In this document: positions 8,744 to 16,181 of the stretch, in pieces
Layout: each line of letters opens with the position of its first letter
Numbering within the stretch: the first letter of the stretch is position 1
NCBI GenBank assembly: GCA_902601155.1
Contig: CACKMC010000009.1
Location: 1-34,638 of the forward strand
Direction: 5' to 3'
Source of the DNA: Coxiellaceae bacterium
Lineage (GTDB): Bacteria; Pseudomonadota; Gammaproteobacteria; Comchoanobacterales; Comchoanobacteraceae
DNA: 34,638 nucleotides
Notes under the pieces: model-generated
The model's database searches: none
Told to the model about the DNA's origin: nothing
Seen by the model: the letters and a program-made list of their open reading frames with translations, nothing else
Position numbers and translations under genes: made by a program

Positions 8744-10283
8744 CAGCGACGCACCCCAAACGTTGTTGAACCGAAGCAAAATCGCTATGCGCTTCTTTCA
8801 TACCACCACTGCGCACAATATATTGCTCATGGCCTTTTCCAGCAATCACAATCACATCATGATGATGAGCTTGCTCAATGGCATCACCAATGGCTTTATC
8901 TCGATCATGTTCTACTGTCGCAGCCCATGGACAAACCAAACCTGCTTTGATCGAGGCAATGATGGCTTGCGGTGATTCATCACGTGGATTGTCATCGGTT
9001 AGAATGACATGATCACTGAATTGTTCTGCCACTTGACCCATCGCCTGACGTTTGGCGATATCACGATTACCACCGCAACCAAATACACACCAAATGCGTC
9101 CCTGACACCATGCTTTGACACTTTGAAGCACAGCACGTAATGCATCTTCAGTATGGGCATAATCAATGATCACTTGTGGCTTGGAGGCATCGCCTCGTAG
9201 ACTTTGCATGCGTCCCGGTACAGTCGGTAGTTTTGACAACACCGCAGCCGCATCTTGTAGTGGCACACCCAAACCAAGCAATGCCCCCAGCACAGTGAGG
9301 AGATTATTGACTTGAAAACGACCCAATAGTGGACTGGTCACGATCACATCACCCCAAGGAGAGTGCACATGAAAGCGTAAACCTTCTGCACTTGATTCAA
9401 TACTGTGTGCTTGTAAAAAATACTGCACATGAGGTTTTTCTTCTTGGCAAGTCGTGCCAATCACTTGTTGGGCTGTGGTGCATGATGCAAACTGTTGTCC
9501 CCAGACATCATCTAAATTTAACACAGCAACCCTCAAAAAATCACGACAAAACAATTTACGCTTTTCTGCTGCATATAAATCCAAGGAACCCTGATGATAA
9601 CTTAAATGATCTTCGCCTAGCTGAGTAAACATCGCCACATCAATGGGTGTGACATCACTCTGACCCAGACGGTTTTGCGCCAAACCATGGGAAGAGGCTT
9701 CACAAACAATATGACGTAAACCCTGTTGATGACACAAAGCCATAATATTTTGCGACTGAATTGGCCCAGGGGTGGTGAGCCCTTGATGATCCTCAAGGTC
9801 ATGCACATCACCATGCCCCAAAGTCCCCATGAGTCCTGCTGGCTGACCAAGTTGTGTCAAAGCATGTGCCAATAAATAAGAACAGGTTGTTTTACCATTG
9901 GTGCCTGTCACTGCAGACACCAGTAAACGATGTGCTGGCATCTGATAAAAACGCGCCGCAATCATCGCAACCTTTTGATTCAAACGTGGGATACCTAGCG
10001 CAATCACTTGTTCTTCAGCAGTTTGAATCGCCTGCAAGGCCTCATCGGACAACCCACCTTGTGCCTCGTAAACAATGGCAATGGCACCACGCTCAATGGC
10101 ATGTTGAATATAATGACGACCATCTGACTCATGGCCCTCCACTGCTAAAAATAGTCCATGAGGTGAAACCGTTCGACTGTCAAGGCTTAATGCACTAATA
10201 TGCCGATCTTGGCCGGGCGTGACAACCGTCAATCCACGCAAAAGATGGGATAAAAGATTACTCGTAGGCAGGGATTGGTGCAT
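8727..10283 (-). CDS. murE: UDP-MurNAc-dipeptide--meso-diaminopimelate ligase
   Basis: Adds the third stem-peptide residue. P-loop VTGTNGKTT, then EDHLSYH and a C-terminal DNPRDE motif; DNPR at this site is characteristic of enzymes selecting meso-diaminopimelate rather than lysine, so the wall is predicted to be DAP-type. 518 aa, slightly longer than E. coli MurE (495). An in-frame TTG directly precedes the ATG at 10283; AGGAG is 8 nt before the ATG and 5 nt before the TTG, so either could serve. Separated from ftsI by 34 nt. Confidence 0.94.
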   Translation of the reverse strand: MHQSLPTSNLLSHLLRGLTVVTPGQDRHISALSLDSRTVSPHGLFLAVEGHESDGRHYIQHAIERGAIAIVYEAQGGLSDEALQAIQTAEEQVIALGIPRLNQKVAMIAARFYQMPAHRLLVSAVTGTNGKTTCSYLLAHALTQLGQPAGLMGTLGHGDVHDLEDHQGLTTPGPIQSQNIMALCHQQGLRHIVCEASSHGLAQNRLGQSDVTPIDVAMFTQLGEDHLSYHQGSLDLYAAEKRKLFCRDFLRVAVLNLDDVWGQQFASCTTAQQVIGTTCQEEKPHVQYFLQAHSIESSAEGLRFHVHSPWGDVIVTSPLLGRFQVNNLLTVLGALLGLGVPLQDAAAVLSKLPTVPGRMQSLRGDASKPQVIIDYAHTEDALRAVLQSVKAWCQGRIWCVFGCGGNRDIAKRQAMGQVAEQFSDHVILTDDNPRDESPQAIIASIKAGLVCPWAATVEHDRDKAIGDAIEQAHHHDVIVIAGKGHEQYIVRSGGMKEAHSDFASVQQRLGCVADVVHA

Positions 10284-10317
10284 CAATAAATCTCCTCATA
10301 CATGCAGTGTACAAAAT

Positions 10318-11964
10318 TCATGCGCGCCCCTCAACTCTCTTGGGCAAAAAACGCTCGCCATGCTTCACAATATCGGCAAAAACAGGTGCGGCTACTTGGC
10401 CTCCAAAATGATAGCGATGATCAGGTGCCGTGATAAAAACAGAAATAATCATCTTAGGATTGGAGGCAGGCACATAGCCAGAAAAAGAAGCTAAATGTCG
10501 TTGCACATAACCAGATCGACCCACTAAATGCGCCGTACCTGTTTTCCCCGCAATACGATAGCCTGGCAATGCAGCACGCTTTCCCGTGCCTTCAGAGACC
10601 ACACTTTCCAATGCTTGGGATATGTGGTCCATCACTTGTGCATCACCCACGTGCTGGGGCTGGATGGGATGGATTCTTTTCAATAAAGTGAGTGGGTAGT
10701 AATCGCCTCGATTCGCAAGGATCATATAGGCTTGTGCGACTTGTAAATTGGTCACAGTCAAACCATAGCCAAACGAAAAACTCGCATGGGATAAACTCCC
10801 CCGCTTTAAATAGCCTTTGATGCGCCCTGTCCGCTCTCCAGGAAAATTCAAGGCACTGCGTTGACCTAAACGAAACAAACGCGCACTGTCTTGCAACCAT
10901 TGGGGTGGGTCTGCTAATGTCAGACGGGCCATCCCTACATTGCTTGAATAACGCATCACATCTTTCACACTGATGCGCCCAAGATTACGATGCGCATCAC
11001 GAATCGTGTGTCCATTTAACCGCAGCAAGCCTTTGCCGACGGATACTTTCGTTTGCATCGTGGCACGATGATGCGCCAAAACACTGTAGAGACTGAATGG
11101 CTTGAATACAGAACCGGGTTCATAGGCATCATGCATGGCATGATTACGATAGTTCGATGTTTGAGCACCCACACGGTGATTGGGATTGAAACTGGGATAA
11201 CTGGCCATCGCCAATACTTCGCCAGTGGGAGACAACACCACAACAGAACCATGCTTAGCATGCACTTTATCCACCATATCAGACAAAGCATGATACACCA
11301 CGCCTTGAAGTTTTTTATCGATACTTAACTGCAAGACATGACCTGCATGACTAGGCTTCACATGCTGCTTAATCGACAAAACATGTCCTGTGGGATCCTG
11401 TTCCACCACATCCAAACCTTCTTGACCCGCTAAATGGGTATCATAGGCTAGCTCCAAACCTTCCAACCCACGATCACCAACCCCTGTAAAGCCAATGACA
11501 GGCGAAAGCACTTCCCCCACTGGATAATAGCGATAGGGCTCTGATAAAAAAATCAAACCTGGCATTTTTTTAGCTTCTAAGGCTTGTCGAACCGAAGGAG
11601 AAATATGACGCTTAAGGTAGACGAAGTTTGAACGGCGCGCTAGTTGTCTTCGAATAAAGCCTTCAGATCGCTTGATCAGCGAAGCAACACTTTTAATTTG
11701 CTTGGTTGTCCAATGCGTTTTATGGGGGTGCAAAGCCAGCGAGTCCGTCGCCAAGCTCACCGCCAATGGCGCACCATTTCGATCCACAATATGACCTCGA
11801 TGCGCTGGCAAAATCCGTGTGCGCAAACTTGTATGCTTTGATTGCTCTGCTAAAAAATCATGCTGCCATACAGTGAGCACAATCAAACGCGACACAATGC
11901 CAGTAAAACAAAGCATCACAAGACAAACGATGATGCGATACCTTAAATTATCGCTTGCGTCCAC
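10318..11964 (-). CDS. ftsI: Septal peptidoglycan transpeptidase, PBP3
   Basis: Class B penicillin-binding protein that cross-links septal wall in the periplasm with FtsW. One N-terminal membrane anchor (YRIIVCLVMLCFTGIV), a pedestal domain with RGHIVDRNG, and a transpeptidase domain with the active-site tetrad SVFK (in EPGSVFKPF), SSN (in YSSNVGMA) and KTG (in AGKTGTAH). About 548 aa. The start is uncertain: a GTG at 11964 has GGAG 8 nt upstream, while an ATG at 11994 (10 codons longer) has no clear ribosome site. Both overlap the end of ftsL. Confidence 0.94.
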   Translation of the reverse strand: MDASDNLRYRIIVCLVMLCFTGIVSRLIVLTVWQHDFLAEQSKHTSLRTRILPAHRGHIVDRNGAPLAVSLATDSLALHPHKTHWTTKQIKSVASLIKRSEGFIRRQLARRSNFVYLKRHISPSVRQALEAKKMPGLIFLSEPYRYYPVGEVLSPVIGFTGVGDRGLEGLELAYDTHLAGQEGLDVVEQDPTGHVLSIKQHVKPSHAGHVLQLSIDKKLQGVVYHALSDMVDKVHAKHGSVVVLSPTGEVLAMASYPSFNPNHRVGAQTSNYRNHAMHDAYEPGSVFKPFSLYSVLAHHRATMQTKVSVGKGLLRLNGHTIRDAHRNLGRISVKDVMRYSSNVGMARLTLADPPQWLQDSARLFRLGQRSALNFPGERTGRIKGYLKRGSLSHASFSFGYGLTVTNLQVAQAYMILANRGDYYPLTLLKRIHPIQPQHVGDAQVMDHISQALESVVSEGTGKRAALPGYRIAGKTGTAHLVGRSGYVQRHLASFSGYVPASNPKMIISVFITAPDHRYHFGGQVAAPVFADIVKHGERFLPKRVEGRA

Positions 11965-12277
11965 TGTGTTTTCTCCGAGCAAAGGCCATCGCATGAAAAT
12001 GGCGCTGATCAGCTTGACGCCATAATTCACCAGGTGCACGCAATGCGGCACGTTCTAACAACAACTGTCGATGCACACGTTGTAAAGACTCCGTATCGGC
12101 AATAGAACCACGCCAAGCGGAAAAAGCATGCCTCGCTTGGTATTGCACATACACATTACTGAGCGCTGACACCATCAACATCACACTACAGATAAATACA
12201 ACACGTAATGATGTCACCGGCCAGCGAATTTTGAAGCGTGGCAATGCACGCCACCTTTCTGGATAAGCTAAGTTCAT
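11948..12277 (-). CDS. ftsL: Cell division protein FtsL
   Basis: Small bitopic divisome protein that acts with FtsB and FtsQ to recruit and activate FtsWI. 109 aa: a short basic cytoplasmic N-terminus, one membrane helix at about residues 24-44, then a periplasmic stretch with coiled-coil character (ESLQRVHRQLLLERAALR). Sequence conservation in this family is low; the call rests on topology, length and position between rsmH and ftsI. The start overlaps the rsmH stop as ATGA. Confidence 0.88.
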   Translation of the reverse strand: MNLAYPERWRALPRFKIRWPVTSLRVVFICSVMLMVSALSNVYVQYQARHAFSAWRGSIADTESLQRVHRQLLLERAALRAPGELWRQADQRHFHAMAFARRKHSGRKR

Positions 12278-13185
12278 GCGACTTTCTCCACCACATACAT
12301 CACTGCACTGCGTGCACGGGGATTATGTTGACATTCATTTGCCGAGGGCTTCACTTTAGCGACTCGCTTCATTGTCACGATTTTTGGCGGGGTATGCATA
12401 CCAAGGGACACCGATTCATTGCCGGGCGTTTTGGCTTGTATGAACGCTTTGATCACACGATTTTCAGCGCCATGAAACCCTATAACCACTAAGCGTCCAC
12501 CACAACGCAACAACTGATAACTCAACAACAATGCCTTAGCCAATTGACCCAATTCATCATTCACTGCCATACGAATCGCTTGGAATGTGCGCGTGGCAGG
12601 ATGGATCCGTGAAGGCGTCTTGGGTAAAACAGAAGCCACCAGTGCCGCCAAATCCGAGGTGCGCGTAATGGGCTGTGCTTCACGACGTTTGACAATGGCG
12701 TTGGCAATACGTTTTGCGTAACGCTCATCCGCATACTGACGTAACACCGTGGTTAAATCATAGGCATCTACTGCTGCTAACCAGGTGTCTGCCGTCAAGG
12801 TTTGACGCTGATCCATACGCATGTCCAATGGGCCATCATGCTTAAAACTAAACCCACGCTCCGCTTCATCTAATTGCGGCGAAGACACCCCACAATCCAT
12901 GAGGATCCCATCAATCTTATCATCATAACCTTGCGCTAAATAATGAGCACATTGGCCTGCATAATCATCGTGACGAAAAGTAAACCGTGAATCGTTACGC
13001 AATGAATCTGGACTGGCCGCTGCATCGCGATCACATGCCAACAATGTGGCTTGATCATCAAGCTGCGCCAAAATCATACGGCTATGCCCTCCACGGCCGA
13101 AGGTTAGATCCATATAACAACCCGAAAGGTTGGTCAGTAGATGCTCGCATACTTCTTGGGCTAACACGGGAATGTGATCGGTCAT
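12274..13185 (-). CDS. rsmH: 16S rRNA (cytosine(1402)-N(4))-methyltransferase
   Basis: SAM-dependent enzyme methylating N4 of C1402 in 16S rRNA (formerly MraW). Begins HIPVLAQEVCEHL, with the SAM loop DLTFGRGGHSR at about residues 27-37, LMDCGVSSPQLDEAERGFSF in the middle and FHGAENRVIKAF later; 303 aa is typical. The ATG at 13185 overlaps the mraZ stop as ATGA, so the two are likely translated together. Second gene of the dcw cluster. Confidence 0.96.
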   Translation of the reverse strand: MTDHIPVLAQEVCEHLLTNLSGCYMDLTFGRGGHSRMILAQLDDQATLLACDRDAAASPDSLRNDSRFTFRHDDYAGQCAHYLAQGYDDKIDGILMDCGVSSPQLDEAERGFSFKHDGPLDMRMDQRQTLTADTWLAAVDAYDLTTVLRQYADERYAKRIANAIVKRREAQPITRTSDLAALVASVLPKTPSRIHPATRTFQAIRMAVNDELGQLAKALLLSYQLLRCGGRLVVIGFHGAENRVIKAFIQAKTPGNESVSLGMHTPPKIVTMKRVAKVKPSANECQHNPRARSAVMYVVEKVA

Positions 13186-13637
13186 AGCACCACCTCACTC
13201 AAAGCATCGGGCAACTCTTGATCGTCCGTTTCTAACCATGCTTGACGGTGTTTATGCCATACGGCTTCACTCCATAATTCTACTTTTTTCCCTTGACCAA
13301 CAAACATCAATGTTTTATCAATCGCAGCATACTCACGCAATGCGGCTGGAATCAACACGCGACTTTGCTTATCACAAAAGACTTCCGTTGCATGGCCAAT
13401 CAATAAACGTTTCACGCGTCGTGTTGTGGGATGAAAACTAGGCAATGACTCAATGGAAGCTTCAATCACTTCCCATTGTGCCAGTGGATACAAAAGAAGA
13501 CAGGGGTCTTCTGGGTCAATGGTCACAACAAAGCAGGATTCATGGGCAAACAATCCTTGCTGCTTATAACGCGCAGGGCAAGCGACACGACCTTTACTGT
13601 CGACATTCATGACGTTTAACCCGCGAAAAGCTGCCAC
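13182..13637 (-). CDS. mraZ: Transcriptional regulator MraZ
   Basis: AbrB-fold DNA-binding protein that represses its own dcw promoter by binding short direct repeats near the start. Two SpoVT/AbrB-like repeats are visible, the first around VMNVDSKGRVACPARYKQ and the second around KQSRVLIPAALREYA. Most homologues start one or two residues before FRG; here the matching start is a GTG at 13637 (or 13640), giving about 151 aa. An ATG at 13652 and an upstream frame opening at 13670 are alternatives, but they lie within or above the presumed operator. First gene of the cluster, 131 nt from adk. Confidence 0.92.
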   Translation of the reverse strand: MAAFRGLNVMNVDSKGRVACPARYKQQGLFAHESCFVVTIDPEDPCLLLYPLAQWEVIEASIESLPSFHPTTRRVKRLLIGHATEVFCDKQSRVLIPAALREYAAIDKTLMFVGQGKKVELWSEAVWHKHRQAWLETDDQELPDALSEVVL

Positions 13638-13660
13638 CACTTTTCCCCACATTGCCCCAC
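13635..13660 (-). promoter_or_regulatory. MraZ-type operator: three 10-bp-spaced boxes
   Basis: On the minus strand, GTGGGG occurs at 13660-13655 and 13650-13645, followed by GTGGTG at 13640-13635: three boxes with an exact 10-bp period, the layout known for MraZ binding sites. They lie just downstream of the predicted transcription start, and the last box covers the likely GTG start codon of mraZ. The middle box may also act as the ribosome site. Function is inferred from pattern and position. Confidence 0.75.
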
Positions 13661-13670
13661 TTATCGACAC

Positions 13671-13698
13671 TTTATCGCATTCATTCCAAGGATGTCAA
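13671..13698 (-). promoter_or_regulatory. Sigma70-type promoter of the dcw cluster
   Basis: Minus strand: -35 TTGACA at 13698-13693 (6/6), 16-nt spacer, -10 GATAAA at 13676-13671 (4/6). The predicted start near 13664 lies just before the first MraZ-type box, so repression by steric block is plausible. The stretch between adk and this promoter (13699-13768) shows no clear terminator. Confidence 0.7.
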
Positions 13699-13768
13699 GG
13701 CAAAGCCACCCTTACAGGCAAAAAAAATAAAGTTATACGAATCAAATTACATGAAAGCTAGGTAAAAA

Positions 13769-14398
13769 CTAGGCAAGCTCACGACATATCAGACTATGTA
13801 TCACCTCAGGATCCTGATCAGCAGCAATCGTTCGAAATCCGTCATGCGCTTGATAGTAACGAAGCAAAGGTGCCGTATCCTGATGATACACACGAAGACG
13901 ATGGCGCACAGTTTCCGGTTGATCATCGGGCCGAATCACCAAAGCTTCGCCTGTTAAATCATCCACACCTTCTTGCCTTGGAGGACAGTAGACAGTATGG
14001 TAAGTTCGCCCAGAGGCTGGATGAACACGTCGACCAGCCATACGAGTCACGATGGCATCATCAGACAAGGTGAATGAAAAAACATGACTAGGCTGCCAAA
14101 AAGCTGCCAGAGATTCTGCTTGCGCCAATGTACGAGGAAAACCATCCAGAATAACGCCTGATTGACACCGTGAAGAGGTAAGCTGAGCCTGTATGATGGC
14201 AATGACAAGATCATCAGACACCAATTTCCCTTCAGCCATCACCACCTGCACTTGCTTGCCAAGCGCCGACTGCGCAGCCACTTCATGCCTTAACAGGTCT
14301 CCGGTTGATAAACTCGGCACACCTTGTGCTTTCGCCAAAAGCGTAGCTTGTGTGCCTTTTCCCGAACCGGGCGGCCCAAGCAAAATAACCTGGCTCAT
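13769..14398 (-). CDS. adk: Adenylate kinase
   Basis: Interconverts AMP+ATP and 2 ADP; essential nucleotide balance enzyme in the cytoplasm. P-loop GPPGSGKGTQ at residues 7-16, GDLLR, DGFPRTLAQA, and a LID domain starting GRRVHPASGRTYH. The LID has no four-cysteine zinc site, as in most Gram-negative enzymes. 209 aa, near the family length of about 215. The ATG overlaps the stop of the upstream IcmD-like gene (ATGA), so the two form one transcript. Confidence 0.97.
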   Translation of the reverse strand: MSQVILLGPPGSGKGTQATLLAKAQGVPSLSTGDLLRHEVAAQSALGKQVQVVMAEGKLVSDDLVIAIIQAQLTSSRCQSGVILDGFPRTLAQAESLAAFWQPSHVFSFTLSDDAIVTRMAGRRVHPASGRTYHTVYCPPRQEGVDDLTGEALVIRPDDQPETVRHRLRVYHQDTAPLLRYYQAHDGFRTIAADQDPEVIHSLICRELA

Positions 14399-14691
14399 GC
14401 TGTGGGATCCAAAGAAGCAGTGATATTGTTTGGGATATACGCTAAACCGACAAGCATTAACCCAATAAGAATCATCCAGATAGGTTTTGACAATGGGACA
14501 GCAATAGGGTTATCACGATGCTGCTTAAACTGAATCAAACCACCCACACATAATCCACTGCCTGTGATAATGACAATTTTATCCACAAAATTATTTGTAA
14601 AGTACAACATAGAATTGAAACTATCGGCCAAACCCTCAGCCCAAGCCCATGACGCAAGCAAATAAAGCCCAAGAAAAAAATATCGACGCAT
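14395..14691 (-). CDS. IcmD/DotP-like small membrane protein
   Basis: 98-aa protein with a signal peptide (charged MRR, hydrophobic core, likely cleavage after AWA at residue 18), a second hydrophobic segment at about 38-54, the motif FKQHRDNP at 55-62 followed by VPLSKP at 65-70, and a third hydrophobic segment at about 72-88. The FK-H-DNP...P-P pattern followed by a membrane helix matches what I know of the type IVB secretion component IcmD/DotP; that assignment is from memory of the family, not from a search. The ATG at 14691 has AGGAGG upstream at good spacing, better than the earlier in-frame start at 14715. Upstream of adk with ATGA coupling; no other secretion gene is in the window. 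Confidence 0.6.
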   Translation of the reverse strand: MRRYFFLGLYLLASWAWAEGLADSFNSMLYFTNNFVDKIVIITGSGLCVGGLIQFKQHRDNPIAVPLSKPIWMILIGLMLVGLAYIPNNITASLDPTA

Positions 14692-14720
14692 GACTCCCCT
14701 CCTTAAGATCACCATTTCCT

Positions 14721-14748
14721 TTTATAGCAATTTGAGCGAAAAAGACAA
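14721..14748 (-). promoter_or_regulatory. Promoter of the IcmD-like gene and adk
   Basis: Minus strand: -35 TTGTCT at 14748-14743 (4/6), 16-nt spacer, -10 TATAAA at 14726-14721 (5/6) preceded by TGC, an extended -10. The predicted start is about 20 nt before the coding start and its AGGAGG site. It diverges from the tRNA promoter at 14780. Confidence 0.6.
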
Positions 14749-14779
14749 CCCCCTCTTTTCTTTATTCATCATTTACTGC

Positions 14780-14808
14780 TTGACATCAGCTATGAAGCGT
14801 CCTAAAAT
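14780..14808 (+). promoter_or_regulatory. Promoter of the tRNA-Ala/tRNA-Glu unit
   Basis: TTGACA at 14780-14785, 17-nt spacer, TAAAAT at 14803-14808: near-consensus sigma70 elements ending about 13 nt before the first tRNA base, as expected for a strong stable-RNA promoter. Confidence 0.78.
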
Positions 14809-14820
14809 CGATTTGAGTTA

Positions 14821-14893
14821 GGGGCTATAGCTCAGCTGGGAGAGCACTTGCATGGCATGCAAGGGGTCGGCGGTTCGAGCCCGCCTAGCTCCA
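14821..14893 (+). tRNA. tRNA-Ala (anticodon GGC)
   Basis: 73 nt cloverleaf. The acceptor stem GGGGCTA pairs with TAGCTCC and contains the G3:U70 wobble pair that identifies alanine tRNAs; the anticodon arm is CTTGC-loop-GCAAG with loop ATGGCAT, anticodon GGC; the T arm contains GGTTCGAGCCC. Discriminator base A at 14893. The CCA end is not encoded (TGG follows), so it must be added enzymatically. Confidence 0.95.
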
Positions 14894-14903
14894 TGGACTT
14901 TAA

Positions 14904-14979
14904 GTCCCCATCGTCTAGAGGCCTAGGACATCGCCCTTTCACGGCGGCAACAGGGGTTCGAATCCCCTTGGGGACGCCA
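14904..14979 (+). tRNA. tRNA-Glu (anticodon TTC)
   Basis: 76 nt including an encoded CCA. The acceptor stem GTCCCCA pairs with TGGGGAC, discriminator G; anticodon loop CTTTCAC gives TTC; the T arm contains GGTTCGAATCCCC. Ten nt after tRNA-Ala, probably one transcript from the promoter at 14780. Confidence 0.96.
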
Positions 14980-15009
14980 TTTACTCAGCGTCATTCCAAT
15001 CCAATCTTA

Positions 15010-16170
15010 TCAGGTGACACTAACCTGGTATACACTGATCACCAACAGCACCATAAATAAGCACCCTGCCCCCACCAAACCATACCCCCCTAAAGGCGCA
15101 CGATACAAAGAATTCACACCTTTGGTACGCAATATAGCTACCATCACGCACGGAAAAAGACCATTAAAAAGCACCACAAAAATCGCCGCATAACGCAGCG
15201 CAGCCATAAACCCATGTGGCCACCATAATGCATAAAAAATAGCTGGCAATACGACTAAGATTGGCACACAGAGACGCAACTGAATACTTCTTACCATGGG
15301 CAACACATCAAACCATACATCACGCAAACTCAAACCAATCCCACACAAAGACGTCAAAATCGCCCCCATCACAAACCACTCAATCATCCAAGGCAATCCA
15401 CGCCAACTCATTGTATGAGATAAGGCTGAAACCAGTGACTGAGATACCTGAGCACTGCCGTCTATCGACCCAGACGCCTGAGGCAAAACGGAACAAACTA
15501 ACCCCGTCCAAATAATATATAAAACCCAGGGAACAAAAGACCCCCATTGCACTGATTTAGCCGCCAAAAGAACCTCACCTTTCAAAAAATAAACCACGCT
15601 CGGAATCACCACATGAAAACCAAACGCCAATAAAATGAGGGGCGCTAATTGCCAACTTCCCGACCAAGGCAATACCCCAGAAGACCAAGCATGTGTTTGA
15701 CATATCAACAAAATACTTAAGCCAAAAAAAATCAGCGCCAAACTATAGGAGACCCAACGATTACAACGCTCAATAAGCGACGTACCCCAAAACAAAGCCA
15801 CACACGCGATGCTCCCAAGACCCACCACAAACCATGCGTGATATACGGCAGAAAACACACTCGATAAACCGGTTAAATAAGCGGCTAACAAGGAATACAA
15901 CAACAACATATAACACACCCATGTCACACCCTGCCCCCACCGACCTAAGGTCTCCTTTGCCATGGATACATAACTATGACAATTGGGCAAAGAAGACTGC
16001 ACCTCAACCACTAATAAACCTGCATACATCATCAGCAACCACATCCCTGTCATGAGCAACCATGCCATACCTAATCCATAAGGCATCACACTCAAGGGCA
16101 GTGGCAATGCCGCCGCACCAATGGAGGTACCTGCAACCAACAAAGCACCTTTTGCAACTCGGTTCAACAT
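15010..16170 (-). CDS. Aromatic amino acid permease (Mtr/TyrP type)
   Basis: Inner-membrane transporter of the hydroxy/aromatic amino acid permease family, predicted to import tyrosine or tryptophan with protons. 386 aa, about eleven hydrophobic helices. The N-terminal GTSIGAAALPLP loop in the first helix is the family hallmark, and the pattern of an N-terminal glycine-rich helix followed by a long GMW helix fits TyrP/Mtr homologues common in host-associated gammaproteobacteria and Chlamydiae. Last gene of a likely operon (spacing 11 nt from the unknown gene upstream). It converges on the tRNA pair. Exact substrate cannot be told from the sequence. Confidence 0.82.
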   Translation of the reverse strand: MLNRVAKGALLVAGTSIGAAALPLPLSVMPYGLGMAWLLMTGMWLLMMYAGLLVVEVQSSLPNCHSYVSMAKETLGRWGQGVTWVCYMLLLYSLLAAYLTGLSSVFSAVYHAWFVVGLGSIACVALFWGTSLIERCNRWVSYSLALIFFGLSILLICQTHAWSSGVLPWSGSWQLAPLILLAFGFHVVIPSVVYFLKGEVLLAAKSVQWGSFVPWVLYIIWTGLVCSVLPQASGSIDGSAQVSQSLVSALSHTMSWRGLPWMIEWFVMGAILTSLCGIGLSLRDVWFDVLPMVRSIQLRLCVPILVVLPAIFYALWWPHGFMAALRYAAIFVVLFNGLFPCVMVAILRTKGVNSLYRAPLGGYGLVGAGCLFMVLLVISVYQVSVT

Positions 16171-16181
16171 ACTGAATTCCT

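Noticed and set aside
15010-15040. Hairpin after the tRNAs as a terminator
   Set aside because: The 5-bp repeat CAGGT/ACCTG is short, overlaps the permease stop and has no T-run.
14848-15060. 70-aa open frame across the tRNA pair
   Set aside because: Overlaps both tRNA genes and the end of the permease gene; a tRNA reading artefact.
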